A stretch of 64,000 nucleotides of DNA. It comes from Curtobacterium sp. UNCCL20. GTDB taxonomy: Bacteria; Actinomycetota; Actinomycetes; Actinomycetales; Microbacteriaceae. The notes beneath the pieces were generated by a model that was given only the letters and a program-made list of their open reading frames with translations, had not been told where the DNA came from and searched no databases. The first letter of the stretch is position 1; every line of letters starts with the position of its first letter. Position numbers and translations under genes: made by a program. Location of the stretch: the NCBI RefSeq assembly GCF_900101675.1, contig NZ_FNKG01000001.1, forward strand, positions 975,378 to 1,039,377, in the 5' to 3' direction. This document shows positions 26,559 through 34,817 of this stretch, one piece after another.

Positions 26559-27761
26559 TCAGACGGGCGGCGGTGCGGGGACGTGCTCGACCGGAAGCCG
26601 CAGGTGCAGGGCGAACCCGTCGTCCGGCTGCGGGCCGGACTCCATGCTCCCGCCGAGCAGCGACGCCCGCTCTCCGAGCCCGATCAGACCGAGCCCGGAC
26701 CCGGGCAGTTCGAGCCGGTCGGAGCGGGACGGACCGTTCACCACGTCGACGAGCACGTGCTCGCCGTGGATCCGCCCGCTCACCCGGACGGTCGCGTCGG
26801 GGGCGTGCTTCCGGACGTTCGTCAGGCCCTCCTGCACGAACCGGTACACGGCGCGCTGGAGCGGCTGCGCGAGGGTGTCCGGCAGGTCCACGGTGGTGCT
26901 CGTCTCGAGACCGCTCTCGGCGATGAGCCGCGGCAGGTCGGCGAGCACCGGCTGCGGGGCGATCTCGCGGTCGGTGCCACCGGACGCCCGGAGCACCTGC
27001 ACCATCTCGCGCAGCTCCTGCAGCGTCACGACGCACAGCTGCCGGATCGTCCGGGCGAACCCGCGCTCGGCTTCGTCGCGTCCGGCCATCTGCATCGCCC
27101 CGGCCTGCACGGCGATGAGGGTCACCTGGTGCGAGACGACGTCGTGCATCTCGCGGGCGAGGAGCGCCCGCTCGCGGGACAGGGCCACGGCGGCGGCCTG
27201 TCGGCGCTCGTCCTCGCGGGCGCGGCGGGACTCCACGAGCTGTTCGGTCAGCCGGGCGCGGGTCTGCACGAGCAGCCCGACGGCGAGCGGTCCGAGGGCG
27301 AAGATGAGGGCGTAGACGACGCTGACGACGATCTCGTCGAGGGTCTGCGGCGGTCCGACGAACCCGCTGAACCCGATGAACTGCACCAGCGCCGCGAGGA
27401 GCATCAGCCAGCGACGGTCGGTGCGCTCCCCGAGGGTGAACAGCGCCACGCTGGCGGCCACCACGGCGGACCCGACGAACAGCCCGGGCATCGTCAACGC
27501 GAACGCGAGCACCGGGAACCGGCGGCGCAGGAGGAGTGCTGCGGCGGCGACCAGGGACAGCCACGTCTCGAGCGTCGTCGCTCCGGAGATGTCGAGCACG
27601 GCGTCCGCGACGGCGGCCGCGATGAAGAGCACGTCGACCAGCCACCAGGGTGCCCGGTGGGTGCGCACCCAGCGCAGGCCGGCGTCGACGAGGCGGTCGA
27701 GCCTCCCGTCGGTCGCACGGAGCACCCGCCCCAGCCGGGCGGCCGTCACCCGCTCAGCCAT
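26559..27761 (-). CDS. NarL-type sensor histidine kinase
   Basis: A 400-residue kinase: four to five membrane helices (about residues 40-165), a short coiled region, the HisKA_3 phosphoacceptor box EMHDVVSHQVTLIAVQAG, and an ATPase domain with FVQEGLTNVRKHAP as N box and SGLGLIGLGERASLLGG as G box. It autophosphorylates on the box histidine and passes phosphate to the response regulator, whose 3' end overlaps its start by eight bases. The signal is unknown. Confidence 0.88.
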   Translation of the reverse strand: MAERVTAARLGRVLRATDGRLDRLVDAGLRWVRTHRAPWWLVDVLFIAAAVADAVLDISGATTLETWLSLVAAAALLLRRRFPVLAFALTMPGLFVGSAVVAASVALFTLGERTDRRWLMLLAALVQFIGFSGFVGPPQTLDEIVVSVVYALIFALGPLAVGLLVQTRARLTEQLVESRRAREDERRQAAAVALSRERALLAREMHDVVSHQVTLIAVQAGAMQMAGRDEAERGFARTIRQLCVVTLQELREMVQVLRASGGTDREIAPQPVLADLPRLIAESGLETSTTVDLPDTLAQPLQRAVYRFVQEGLTNVRKHAPDATVRVSGRIHGEHVLVDVVNGPSRSDRLELPGSGLGLIGLGERASLLGGSMESGPQPDDGFALHLRLPVEHVPAPPPV

Positions 27762-28386
27762 CCAGCAGTCCCGCTTCGGCGGCGCGGAGCGCGAGCTGGA
27801 CGCGGGTCGGGACGCCGAAGGCGGCGAGCAGCGCTCGGACGTCCTCCTTGACCGTGCCGGTGCTGACGCCGAGCCGCTGGCCGATGTCGGGGTTGCTCGC
27901 GCCGTCCGCCACGAGTCGGAGCACCGCGTGCTCCCGGTCGCTGATCGGCGGGACCTCCAGCGGTGGCCGCGCGGCGAACAGCCGCGTCCGGTCGACGCCG
28001 GGTGCGAGGACGACCCCGCCCCGGGCGAGCACGCGGACGTACTCGGCGAGGCCCTCGGGGTCGGTGTCCTTCAGCAGGAAGCCGGCTGCGCCGAGCTCCA
28101 TCGCCTGCCCGACGTACTCGTCCGTGTCGAAGGTGGTCAGCATCGCGACCGCGGGCGGCTCGGGGAGGGTCCGCAGCTCGCGGAGCACTTCGAGCCCGTT
28201 CACCCGCGGCATCCGCACGTCGAGCAGCACCACGTCCGGGGCGTGCTCCCGGATCACCTGCACGGCGTCGACGTCCCCGGTGGTCGCGACGACGTCGATG
28301 TCCGGCGCGGCGCCGAGGATGAGTTCGAAGCCGTACCGGACGAGCGTCTCGTCGTCGACGATCACCACGGTTGTCACGGCCGTCAT
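27754..28386 (-). CDS. NarL/FixJ-family response regulator
   Basis: A 210-residue regulator: receiver domain with VIVDDE acidic pair, phosphoacceptor Asp in PDVVLLDVRMP and K in the LLKDTD loop, then a LuxR-type helix-turn-helix (about 145-205, VADGASNPDIGQRLGVSTGTVKEDV). The ATG at 28386 gives the standard length. It is coupled to the kinase gene. Its promoter region is shared with the divergent GntR gene. Targets are unknown. Confidence 0.9.
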   Translation of the reverse strand: MTAVTTVVIVDDETLVRYGFELILGAAPDIDVVATTGDVDAVQVIREHAPDVVLLDVRMPRVNGLEVLRELRTLPEPPAVAMLTTFDTDEYVGQAMELGAAGFLLKDTDPEGLAEYVRVLARGGVVLAPGVDRTRLFAARPPLEVPPISDREHAVLRLVADGASNPDIGQRLGVSTGTVKEDVRALLAAFGVPTRVQLALRAAEAGLLDG

Positions 28387-28399
28387 CTTGTCATGCACG

Positions 28400-28428
28400 T
28401 TGGCGTTCCGAAGGTGACTCGCTACTGT
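28400..28428 (+). promoter_or_regulatory. Promoter of the GntR regulator
   Basis: TTGGCG (28400-28405) and TACTGT (28423-28428) are separated by 17 bases. The candidate operator at 28436 lies at about +1, suitable for autorepression. Confidence 0.55.
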
Positions 28429-28435
28429 GAGGTGC

Positions 28436-28458
28436 ACTGGTCATGTCCGCGCATGACC
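28436..28458 (+). promoter_or_regulatory. DasR-like operator upstream of the GntR gene
   Basis: ACTGGTCATGTCC (28436-28448) resembles the start of the DasR-responsive element of Streptomyces (ACTGGTCTAGACCACT as I recall it). GGTCATG (28439-28445) and CATGACC (28452-28458) also make a perfect 7-base inverted repeat. The sister site at 30119 shares ACTGGTCATGNCC. Confidence 0.6.
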
Positions 28459-28492
28459 ACCCGCACGACCAGCGACGGAGCACGAGGGACCC

Positions 28493-29224
28493 ATGACGCG
28501 CATCACCGAGGGTGCCGAACCGAAGCACCAGCAGCTGCGGAAGATCCTCCTCGACCTCGCGACCGCGCGGCTCGCCCCCGGTGCGGCGATCCCCTCCGAA
28601 CGGCAGCTCATCGCCGAGTACGGGGTGTCCCGGATCACGGTGCGCGAGGCGCTCGGGCAGCTCGTCAACGAGGGCTACCTCGAGCGGGTGCGCGGCAAGG
28701 GGACCTTCGTGGCGCACCGTCCCGTGCAGTCGACCCTCCACCTCGCGTCCTTCACCGAGGAGATGCGGGCGATGGGGCACGTGCCGACGACGGTCGTGCT
28801 CGTCCGCGAGGAGAAGGTGCCGCCGTCGGACACCGCCGCGGCACTGCGGCTCGACCCCGAAGTGTCGGCCTTCCACGTGAAGCGGCTCCGGATGGCGGAC
28901 GGCGCTCCGGTGTCGATCGACGACGCCTGGCTCGTGGCGGACGCGTTCCCGGGGCTCCTCGACCACGACCTGTCCGGGTCGGTGTACTCGATCATCGCGT
29001 CGGAGTACGGCACCCCGATCGACCGGGCGCAGCAGACGGTGGCTGCGAACCCGGCGGCGGACGACGTCGCGACGCTGCTCGGCACGAAGACCGGCGCTCC
29101 GGTCCTCGAGTTCGACCGGGTGTCCTACGCCGGCGACCGTCCCGTCGAGCACACCCGCTCGTGGTACCGGTCGGACCGGTACCGGGTGCAGATGGAGGTC
29201 ACCGCCTCACAGGCGGTCGCCTAG
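28493..29224 (+). CDS. GntR/HutC-family regulator, DasR-like
   Basis: A 243-residue repressor: winged helix-turn-helix (about residues 10-75, IPSERQLIAEYGVSRITVREALGQLVNEGYL) and a UTRA effector domain (about 95-235). DasR-type proteins bind amino-sugar phosphates and control N-acetylglucosamine uptake. Two operator-like sites sharing ACTGGTCATGNCC, one before this gene and one between the PTS genes, support the same job here. The effector is inferred to be glucosamine-6-phosphate or its N-acetyl form. Confidence 0.8.
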   Translation: MTRITEGAEPKHQQLRKILLDLATARLAPGAAIPSERQLIAEYGVSRITVREALGQLVNEGYLERVRGKGTFVAHRPVQSTLHLASFTEEMRAMGHVPTTVVLVREEKVPPSDTAAALRLDPEVSAFHVKRLRMADGAPVSIDDAWLVADAFPGLLDHDLSGSVYSIIASEYGTPIDRAQQTVAANPAADDVATLLGTKTGAPVLEFDRVSYAGDRPVEHTRSWYRSDRYRVQMEVTASQAVA

Positions 29225-29249
29225 CCCCAGCGGGCACGCCGGGCTGGGG
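29225..29249 (+). terminator. Hairpin after the GntR gene
   Basis: CCCCAGC (29225-29231) pairs with GCTGGGG (29243-29249) directly after the stop codon. No T-run follows. Confidence 0.55.
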
Positions 29250-29276
29250 ACGGCGGGGCCGGCCGGGGGCTGGGTA

Positions 29277-29329
29277 CGCGAAAGCGACAGTGTGCCGCCG
29301 GGTTCCGGCAGCAGACTGTCGCTTTCGCG
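29277..29329. terminator. Long inverted repeat between convergent GntR and PTS IIA genes
   Basis: CGCGAAAGCGACAGT (29277-29291) pairs perfectly with its complement at 29315-29329; the loop contains a further TGCCG/CGGCA pair. It lies between convergent genes and is a likely two-way terminator. A repeat-family half-site, GCCTGGAGGCGCG, follows at 29334-29346. Confidence 0.7.
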
Positions 29330-29365
29330 GGGGGCCTGGAGGCGCGTGGTGCGCCCGGCGGGCGA

Positions 29366-29818
29366 CTACGCGGTGAAGAGGGTGTCGCCGTCGCGGACGG
29401 TCGTCCCGACCGTGTCCTGGGCGACCGAGTCCGGCGCGGAGCCGAGCACCACGACAGGGCAGATCGGCGAGTAGCCGGCGGCCGAGATCACCGAGGGGGT
29501 GAACCGGACGATCGGGTCGCCCGCGCTGACCGTGTCACCCTCGGCAGCCAGGAGCTCGAAGCCCTCGCCGGAGAGCTTCACGGTGTCGATGCCGACGTGC
29601 ACCAGGACGTCGGTGCCCGCGGCGCCCTGCAGCGCGAACGCGTGCGGGTGCAGCTTCACGATCGAGCCGTCGACCGGGGCCACCGCGGTGACGGCGCCCT
29701 CGATGCCGGTCGGGTCGACCGCGACGCCCGCACCGACGAGCTGACCGGCGAACACCGGGTCCGGCACGTCGGCCAGCGCGACGACCGGGCCTGCGAACGG
29801 TGTCCGGACCGCCGTCAC
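29366..29818 (-). CDS. PTS glucose-type IIA component
   Basis: A 150-residue EIIA-Glc family phosphocarrier. H74 in VLVHVGIDTVKLSGEGF is the phosphorylated residue and H59 in LHPHAFAL its partner, corresponding to H90 and H75 of Escherichia coli EIIA-Glc. It takes phosphate from HPr and passes it to IIB. Its GTG overlaps the IIB stop (GTGA). In actinobacteria this split IIA serves the N-acetylglucosamine and related glucose-family permeases. Confidence 0.9.
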   Translation of the reverse strand: MTAVRTPFAGPVVALADVPDPVFAGQLVGAGVAVDPTGIEGAVTAVAPVDGSIVKLHPHAFALQGAAGTDVLVHVGIDTVKLSGEGFELLAAEGDTVSAGDPIVRFTPSVISAAGYSPICPVVVLGSAPDSVAQDTVGTTVRDGDTLFTA

Positions 29819-30051
29819 AGCTCGTCCTGGATGTCCTGGGCGAGGTTGTCCGCGACGGTGCCGACGATGACCTGCCAGCCGGTGCCGCCACCGACGACGG
29901 CCTGAGCGCCCGCAGCCTGCAGCGCGGCCTTGTCGACGAGGTCGCCGTCCTCCACCTCGACGCGGAGGCGCGTGATGCAGCCCTCGACCTCTTCGATGTT
30001 GTCGGCGCCACCGAGCGCGGCGATGATGTCGGCTGCCTTGATGTCGGCCAT
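29815..30051 (-). CDS. PTS glucose-type IIB component
   Basis: A 78-residue free-standing EIIB with the phosphorylated cysteine C25 in EGCITRLRVEVED. It receives phosphate from IIA and donates it to the incoming sugar at IIC. A strong GAGGAGG precedes the ATG. It corresponds in layout to NagF of Streptomyces, where IIB, IIA and IIC for N-acetylglucosamine are separate. It is divergent from IIC across an operator-bearing promoter. Confidence 0.9.
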   Translation of the reverse strand: MADIKAADIIAALGGADNIEEVEGCITRLRVEVEDGDLVDKAALQAAGAQAVVGGGTGWQVIVGTVADNLAQDIQDEL

Positions 30052-30084
30052 CGTTTCCTCCTCGTTAAGGGTTCACGTACCAGG

Positions 30085-30113
30085 TTGACATGCGCGCAGT
30101 CTCGGAACAGACT
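30085..30113 (+). promoter_or_regulatory. Promoter of the PTS IIC gene
   Basis: TTGACA (30085-30090) and CAGACT (30108-30113) with a 17-base spacer. On the other strand TAGTCT at 30109-30114 could serve the IIB-IIA operon, so both start in the same stretch. The operator at 30119 would block both. Confidence 0.5.
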
Positions 30114-30118
30114 ACGGA

Positions 30119-30131
30119 ACTGGTCATGACC
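30119..30131. promoter_or_regulatory. DasR-like operator between divergent PTS genes
   Basis: ACTGGTCATGACC, containing the perfect palindrome GGTCATGACC (30122-30131), lies six bases after the IIC -10 box. It shares ACTGGTCATGNCC with the site before the GntR gene. A CCTGGTGAAC further on (30145-30154) loosely mirrors GTTCACGTACCAGG at 30071-30084. Confidence 0.65.
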
Positions 30132-30231
30132 GGACAGGACCGGACCTGGTGAACACCGCCGAGGTTACCTGCGCCGGCTGCACGACTCAACTCACCCCGA
30201 CAAGCTCCACCCAATGACGAGAGGAACTCCG

Positions 30232-31500
30232 ATGAGCACTGCGACTGCCACGGATGTGCCGGAGAAGAAGTCTCCGAAGAAGCAGTCCCGCTTCTTCGCC
30301 AACGCCCAGCGCCTCGGCCGGAGCCTGCTCCTGCCGATCGCGGTCATGCCGGCCGCCGGCATCCTCAACCGCATCGGGCAGCCGGACCTCCTCGGAGCGA
30401 TCCCCGGCTTCGAGACCGGCGCCGGAGTGATCTCGGCCGCCGGCCAGGCGATCTTCACGTGGCTGCCGCTGCTCTTCGCCGTCGGCATCGCGATCGGCTG
30501 GGCGAAGAAGTCGGACGGCACCACGGCGCTCGCCGCGGTCGTCGGCTACATGGTCATGTACCAGGTGTTCGCAGTCATGTCGCCCGTGGTCCTGGCCGGT
30601 GTGAAGGACGCGAACGGCGACCAGGCCACGATCAACTTCGGTGTCCTCGGCGGCATCGTGATGGGCCTCGTCTCGGCGGTCATGTGGGAGAAGTTCCACC
30701 GCACGAAGATGCCCGACTTCCTCGGGTTCTTCTCTGGTCGGCGTCTCGTCCCGATCCTGACCGCTGCGGCCGGCCTGATCATCGCGGTCCTGATGTCCTT
30801 CGTCTACCGGTACTTCGACATCGCCCTCACCGCTGCCGGCACGGCCGTGGCTGACAACGCCGTCATCGGTGGCGGCATCTTCGGGTTCGCGAACCGCATG
30901 CTCATCCCCGTCGGGCTGCACCAGCTGCTCAACTTCTTCCCGTGGTTCCAGCTCGGCAGCTTCACCAACGCAGCCGGAACCGTGGTCCACGGCGACATCC
31001 CGCGCTTCCTCGCGGGCGACCCGACCGCGGGCATCTTCCAGACCGGCTTCTTCCCGATCATGATGTTCGCCCTGCCGGCCGGTGCCCTGGCGATCTGGCG
31101 CAACGCCAAGCCGCAGAACCGCAAGCTCGTCGGCGGCATCATGATCTCGGCCGCGCTCACCTCGTTCGTGACCGGCATCACCGAGCCGCTCGAGTACTCG
31201 TTCATGTTCGTGGCGTTCCCGCTGTACGTCATCCACGCGGTGCTCACCGGCACCTCGCTCGCCCTGGTGAACGCGCTCGGGATCCACGACGGCTTCTCGT
31301 TCTCGGCCGGCGCGATCGACTACGTCCTGAACTTCGGCAAGGCGGACGGGGCGATCTGGCTCATCCCGATCGGGCTCGGGTACGCGGTCGTCTACTACTT
31401 CCTGTTCAGTTTCGTGATCAAGAAGTGGAACCTCCGCACCCCCGGGCGCGAGGAGGACACGATCGCGGAGAACACGATCCAGGCGGCCACGAAGGCCTAG
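30232..31500 (+). CDS. PTS IIC component, N-acetylglucosamine/glucose type
   Basis: A 422-residue sugar permease of the glucose family with about ten helices. GRSLLLPIAVMPAAGILNRIG, GITEPLEYSFMFVAFPLYVIHA and IHDGFSFSAGAIDYVLNF are typical of NagE-type IIC domains and include the sugar-contacting Glu. I chose ATG 30232 because GAGAGGA precedes it; the upstream ATG at 30214 lacks a site. The DasR-like operators argue for N-acetylglucosamine; glucose or glucosamine remain possible. A perfect palindromic terminator follows. Confidence 0.88.
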   Translation: MSTATATDVPEKKSPKKQSRFFANAQRLGRSLLLPIAVMPAAGILNRIGQPDLLGAIPGFETGAGVISAAGQAIFTWLPLLFAVGIAIGWAKKSDGTTALAAVVGYMVMYQVFAVMSPVVLAGVKDANGDQATINFGVLGGIVMGLVSAVMWEKFHRTKMPDFLGFFSGRRLVPILTAAAGLIIAVLMSFVYRYFDIALTAAGTAVADNAVIGGGIFGFANRMLIPVGLHQLLNFFPWFQLGSFTNAAGTVVHGDIPRFLAGDPTAGIFQTGFFPIMMFALPAGALAIWRNAKPQNRKLVGGIMISAALTSFVTGITEPLEYSFMFVAFPLYVIHAVLTGTSLALVNALGIHDGFSFSAGAIDYVLNFGKADGAIWLIPIGLGYAVVYYFLFSFVIKKWNLRTPGREEDTIAENTIQAATKA

Positions 31501-31513
31501 ATCGCGCATCCCC

Positions 31514-31561
31514 GACGGACGGGAGGCACGGTGCCAGCTGGCACCGTGCCTCCCGTCCGTC
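31514..31561 (+). terminator. Perfect 48-base palindromic terminator
   Basis: Two perfectly complementary 22-base arms (31514-31535 and 31540-31561) around AGCT, centred 38 bases after the IIC stop. The arms contain GGGAGGCACGGTGCC, the same design as the elements at 48597 and 55609. No T-run follows. It is the strongest hairpin in the window. Confidence 0.8.
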
Positions 31562-31587
31562 GTCTCTGGACCCCAACCTACGTGGTT

Positions 31588-31617
31588 TTGACAATCGTTA
31601 TCATCTAGCTCTACGCT
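31588..31617 (+). promoter_or_regulatory. Zinc importer promoter with Zur-box-like palindrome
   Basis: TTGACA (31588-31593) and TACGCT (31612-31617) are 18 bases apart. TGACAATCGTTATCA (31589-31603) overlaps the -35 and resembles the actinobacterial Zur box (TGATAATCGTTATCA-like). The ATG at 31625 is seven bases from the -10, so the message is probably leaderless. Zur encoded at the end of this operon would repress here when zinc is plentiful. Confidence 0.75.
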
Positions 31618-31624
31618 CGGAGCC

Positions 31625-32536
31625 ATGCACAACCGCCTCCTCGCCCTGCCGCTCGTCGCCGGCGCCGCTGCCCTCGCGCTGACCGGGTGCGCGACCTCGT
31701 CCGCGTCCGGTGACGCCTCTGCCGACGGCACCATCCGGGTCGTCGCCTCCACGAACGTGTACGGCTCGATCGTCGAGGCGATCGGCGGCGACCACGTCTC
31801 GGTCACGAGCATCCTCGACGACCCGTCGCAGGACCCGCACTCGTTCGAGTCGAGCGCGAAGACGCAGCTCGCGGTGTCGAAGGCGGACCTGCTCATCGAG
31901 AACGGGGGCGGCTACGACGACTTCATGACGACCCTCGCCGACGCGTCGAGCACCAAGGCCGACACGATCAACGTCGTGAAGCTCTCCGGGCTCGACAAGG
32001 GTGGCGACTCCGAGTTCAACGAGCACGTCTTCTACAGCTACCCGACGATGGTGAAGCTCGTCGCGGACGTGTCGAAGCGCCTCGGCGAGCTGGACGGCGA
32101 CGACAAGGGCACGTTCACGAAGAACGCGGACACCCTCACCACGAAGCTCGAGGGGCTCGAAGCGAAGACCGCCGAGCTCAAGAAGACGTACGACGGCGAG
32201 GAGGTGGCGTACACCGAGCCGGTGCCGGGCTACCTGTTCGACGCGATCGGGCTCGACAACGTCACCCCGGAGGCGTTCTCCGAGGCGATCGAGGAGGGCG
32301 ACGACGTCCCGCCGGCGGCACTCAACGACACCCTCAAGCTCTTCACGAACACGACCGTGAAGCTGCTCGCGTACAACGACCAGACCTCCAGCCCGGAGAC
32401 CGAACAGGTCAAGAAGGCGGCCCAGCAGAACGGCACCCCGGTGGTCAGTGTCACGGAGACGCTCCCGAAGGGGGAGGATTACGTCTCGTGGCAGCAGGCG
32501 AACATCGACGCGGTCCAGGCGGCGCTGACGAAGTGA
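31625..32536 (+). CDS. Zinc ABC transporter substrate-binding lipoprotein
   Basis: A 303-residue cluster A-I binding protein. Signal peptide with lipobox ALTGC (C22), then metal ligands in DPHSFE and NEHVFYSYP; the long His-rich loop of ZnuA is absent, as in AztC- and AdcA-like forms. It captures zinc outside the membrane and delivers it to the permease. The ATPase GTG overlaps its stop. Manganese is an alternative but the Zur box and the zur gene favour zinc. Confidence 0.88.
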   Translation: MHNRLLALPLVAGAAALALTGCATSSASGDASADGTIRVVASTNVYGSIVEAIGGDHVSVTSILDDPSQDPHSFESSAKTQLAVSKADLLIENGGGYDDFMTTLADASSTKADTINVVKLSGLDKGGDSEFNEHVFYSYPTMVKLVADVSKRLGELDGDDKGTFTKNADTLTTKLEGLEAKTAELKKTYDGEEVAYTEPVPGYLFDAIGLDNVTPEAFSEAIEEGDDVPPAALNDTLKLFTNTTVKLLAYNDQTSSPETEQVKKAAQQNGTPVVSVTETLPKGEDYVSWQQANIDAVQAALTK

Positions 32537-33411
32537 CCGCGGTCCAGACTCCCCGGCGAACCGCCACTGCTCCGGGCAGTGGCGGTTCCGCCGTGCTCGC
32601 GCTCCGTGACGCCGAGCTCTCGTACGGTGCGCGCCGGCTCTGGTCGCACCTCGACCTCGACCTCGCGCCGGGCGAGTTCGTCGCGGTGCTCGGTCCGAAC
32701 GGCGCCGGCAAGACGTCGCTCCTCCGCACCGTCCTCGGGCAGCAGCGGCTGACGAGCGGCACGATGTCGTTCCTCGGCCAGCCCGTCCGTCGCGGCCACC
32801 GGAGGATCGGGTACATCCCGCAGCAGCGGCTGATGGACGCGGGCACTCCGCTGCGGGCGCGGGACATGATCGCGCAGGGCGTGACCGGCGCGCGGTGGGG
32901 GATCGTGCCCGCCAGCCGCGCCGAGCGTGCCCGGATCGACCGCATCCTCGACGAGGTCGGCGCCACGGCGTTCGCCGACGCACCCGTCGCCGAGCTCTCC
33001 GGCGGCGAGCAGCAGCGCACCCGCGTCGGGCAGGCGATCGCCGCCGACCCGGCCCTGCTGCTCTGCGACGAGCCCCTCATCTCGCTCGACCTGCGGCACC
33101 AGCGCGGGGTGACCGAGCTCATCGACCGGCAGCGCCGCCAGCGTGACGCCGCGGTGCTGTTCGTCACCCACGACGTCAACCCGATCCTCGACGTCGTCGA
33201 CCGGGTCCTCTACATCGCTGGCGGTCGGTTCCGGATCGGCTCGCCCGACGAGGTCCTGCGTGCCGACGTGCTCTCCGACCTGTACGGCACCCCCGTGGAC
33301 GTCGTCCGGACCATGGGCCGGATCGTCATCGTCGGGGCGAACGAAGCCGCGCACGACCACCACTGCGACCCGGACCCGCACGCGCCGGCACCCGACGAAG
33401 GGCGGATCTGA
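32533..33411 (+). CDS. Zinc ABC transporter ATP-binding protein
   Basis: A 292-residue ATPase. Walker A GPNGAGKTS, Q-loop region VLGQQRL, signature LSGGEQQRTRVGQA, Walker B LLLCDEPL and the switch His in VTHDVNP are present. The C-terminus is His/Asp-rich (HDHHCDPDPHAPAPDE), which may bind metal. The GTG at 32533 overlaps the binding-protein stop, and its own stop abuts the permease start. It powers zinc uptake. Confidence 0.9.
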   Translation: MTAVQTPRRTATAPGSGGSAVLALRDAELSYGARRLWSHLDLDLAPGEFVAVLGPNGAGKTSLLRTVLGQQRLTSGTMSFLGQPVRRGHRRIGYIPQQRLMDAGTPLRARDMIAQGVTGARWGIVPASRAERARIDRILDEVGATAFADAPVAELSGGEQQRTRVGQAIAADPALLLCDEPLISLDLRHQRGVTELIDRQRRQRDAAVLFVTHDVNPILDVVDRVLYIAGGRFRIGSPDEVLRADVLSDLYGTPVDVVRTMGRIVIVGANEAAHDHHCDPDPHAPAPDEGRI

Positions 33412-34385
33412 TGGACGTCTGGTCGACGATCTTCTCCTTCCAGGACTACGGCGAGCTCGTCGTGCTCGTGCAGAACTCGATCTGGGCCGGCGCGGTGCTC
33501 GGCATCGTCGGTGGGTTGATCGGCCCGTTCGTGGTCGCCCGGAACATGCCCTTCGCGGTCCACGGCATCTCGGAGCTCTCGTTCGCCGGGGCCTCGGCGT
33601 CGCTGCTCCTCGGCGTGAACGTCGTCACCGGCTCGCTCGTCGGGTCCGTGATCGCGGCGCTCCTCATCGGGCTGCTCGGCTCGAAGGCGCGTGACCGCAA
33701 CTCGATCATCGCGGTGCTCATGCCGTTCGGCCTCGGGCTCGGCATCCTCTGCCTCGCGCTGTACAGGGGGCGCGCGGCGAACAAGTTCGGGCTGCTGACC
33801 GGGCAGATCGTCTCGGTGGACAACCCCCAGCTGGCGTTCCTCATCGTCATCGCCGCGATCGTCGTCGCCACGCTCCTGGTGATCTGGCGCCCGCTGATGT
33901 TCTCGTCGGTGGACCCCGACGTGGCGGCTGCCGCAGGGGTGCCGGTGCGGACCCTCGCGCTCGTGTTCATGCTCGCCCTCGGACTCGCCACCGCGGTGTC
34001 GGTGCAGATCGTCGGCGCACTGCTCGTCCTCTCGCTGCTCGTCACGCCGGCGGCTGCGGCGCTCCGACTCAGCTCGCACCCGGTCGTCGTGCCGATCCTG
34101 TCGACCGTGTTCGCCGTCACCTCGGTGGTCGGCGGCATCCTGCTCGCCCTCGGCGGCGGTCTGCCGATCAGCCCCTACGTGACGACGATCTCGTTCGCGA
34201 TCTGGGTCGTCTGCCGCGTCGTCGGCGGACGGAAGGACCGACGTGGGCGCGACCGGGTGGCGGACCGCGACCAGCACGACGGGGGTGCACCGCGCCTCCA
34301 GGCCACCGACGACCAGGGGTCGGACGCCGGCCGCAAGGACGCTGGCCGCAAGGACGCCGGCCGCAAGGAAGGAGCCACCGCGTGA
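33411..34385 (+). CDS. Zinc ABC transporter permease
   Basis: A 324-residue ABC-3 family permease with about eight helices (VVARNMPFAVHGISELSFAGASASLLLG and VQIVGALLVLSLLVTPAAAA are typical). After the last helix comes an unusual hydrophilic tail of about 45 residues that contains a repeat-family half-site (34291-34303) and three 15-base repeats (34323-34367) encoding DAGRK units. The tail looks like later-added sequence. The stop overlaps the zur start. Confidence 0.88.
   Translation: MDVWSTIFSFQDYGELVVLVQNSIWAGAVLGIVGGLIGPFVVARNMPFAVHGISELSFAGASASLLLGVNVVTGSLVGSVIAALLIGLLGSKARDRNSIIAVLMPFGLGLGILCLALYRGRAANKFGLLTGQIVSVDNPQLAFLIVIAAIVVATLLVIWRPLMFSSVDPDVAAAAGVPVRTLALVFMLALGLATAVSVQIVGALLVLSLLVTPAAAALRLSSHPVVVPILSTVFAVTSVVGGILLALGGGLPISPYVTTISFAIWVVCRVVGGRKDRRGRDRVADRDQHDGGAPRLQATDDQGSDAGRKDAGRKDAGRKEGATA
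34323..34367 (+). repeat. Three tandem 15-base repeats in the permease tail
   Basis: Three adjoining units of GACGCYGGCCGCAAG, encoding DAGRK three times. Being in-frame, copy number can vary without loss of the reading frame. They sit 20 bases after the CGCGCCTCCAGG half-site. Confidence 0.7.
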
Positions 34386-34807
34386 ACGCCGTGCAGAAAC
34401 CGAAGCGGAACACCTGGCAGCGCGAAGCGGTGCGCACCGCCCTGACGAGCACCGAGGGATTCGTCAGCGCCCAGGCACTCCACCAGCACCTCCGCGACGA
34501 CGGCTCCACCATCGGGCTCGCGACGGTGTACCGGGCGCTCTCCGACCTGGCGACCGAGGGAGACGCCGACTCGCTCCAGCAGGACGGCGAGTCGCTCTAC
34601 CGGGCCTGCACGACCGACAAGCACCACCACCACCTGATCTGCCGGAACTGCGGCCGGACCGTCGAGATCGAGGCGGATCCGGTGGAGCGGTGGGCGCAGG
34701 AGGTCGCGGCGGCGAACGGGTTCTCGAACGCCAGTCACGTCGTCGACATCTTCGGCGAGTGCGCCGCGTGCACGGCGGCCCGCGCGGGTGTCGGCGGCAG
34801 CGAGTAG
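34382..34807 (+). CDS. zur: Zinc uptake regulator, Fur family
   Basis: A 141-residue Fur-family repressor: winged helix with ALHQHLRDDGSTIGLATVYRAL, metal site HHHHLICRNCG, and a second CXXC (ECAAC) for structural zinc. With zinc bound it would block the importer promoter at 31588. Location as last gene of the zinc importer operon makes Zur much likelier than Fur. The GTG overlaps the permease stop. Confidence 0.88.
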   Translation: MNAVQKPKRNTWQREAVRTALTSTEGFVSAQALHQHLRDDGSTIGLATVYRALSDLATEGDADSLQQDGESLYRACTTDKHHHHLICRNCGRTVEIEADPVERWAQEVAAANGFSNASHVVDIFGECAACTAARAGVGGSE

Positions 34808-34817
34808 CGTCCGGCGC

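Noticed and set aside
24424..27645. A single 1073-codon frame covering the MprF-like gene and the region opposite its upstream neighbour
   Set aside because: Its first 388 codons lie in another frame of the histidine kinase gene on the same strand and have Arg/Ala-rich composition typical of a shadow frame; the real start is the ATG at 26481.
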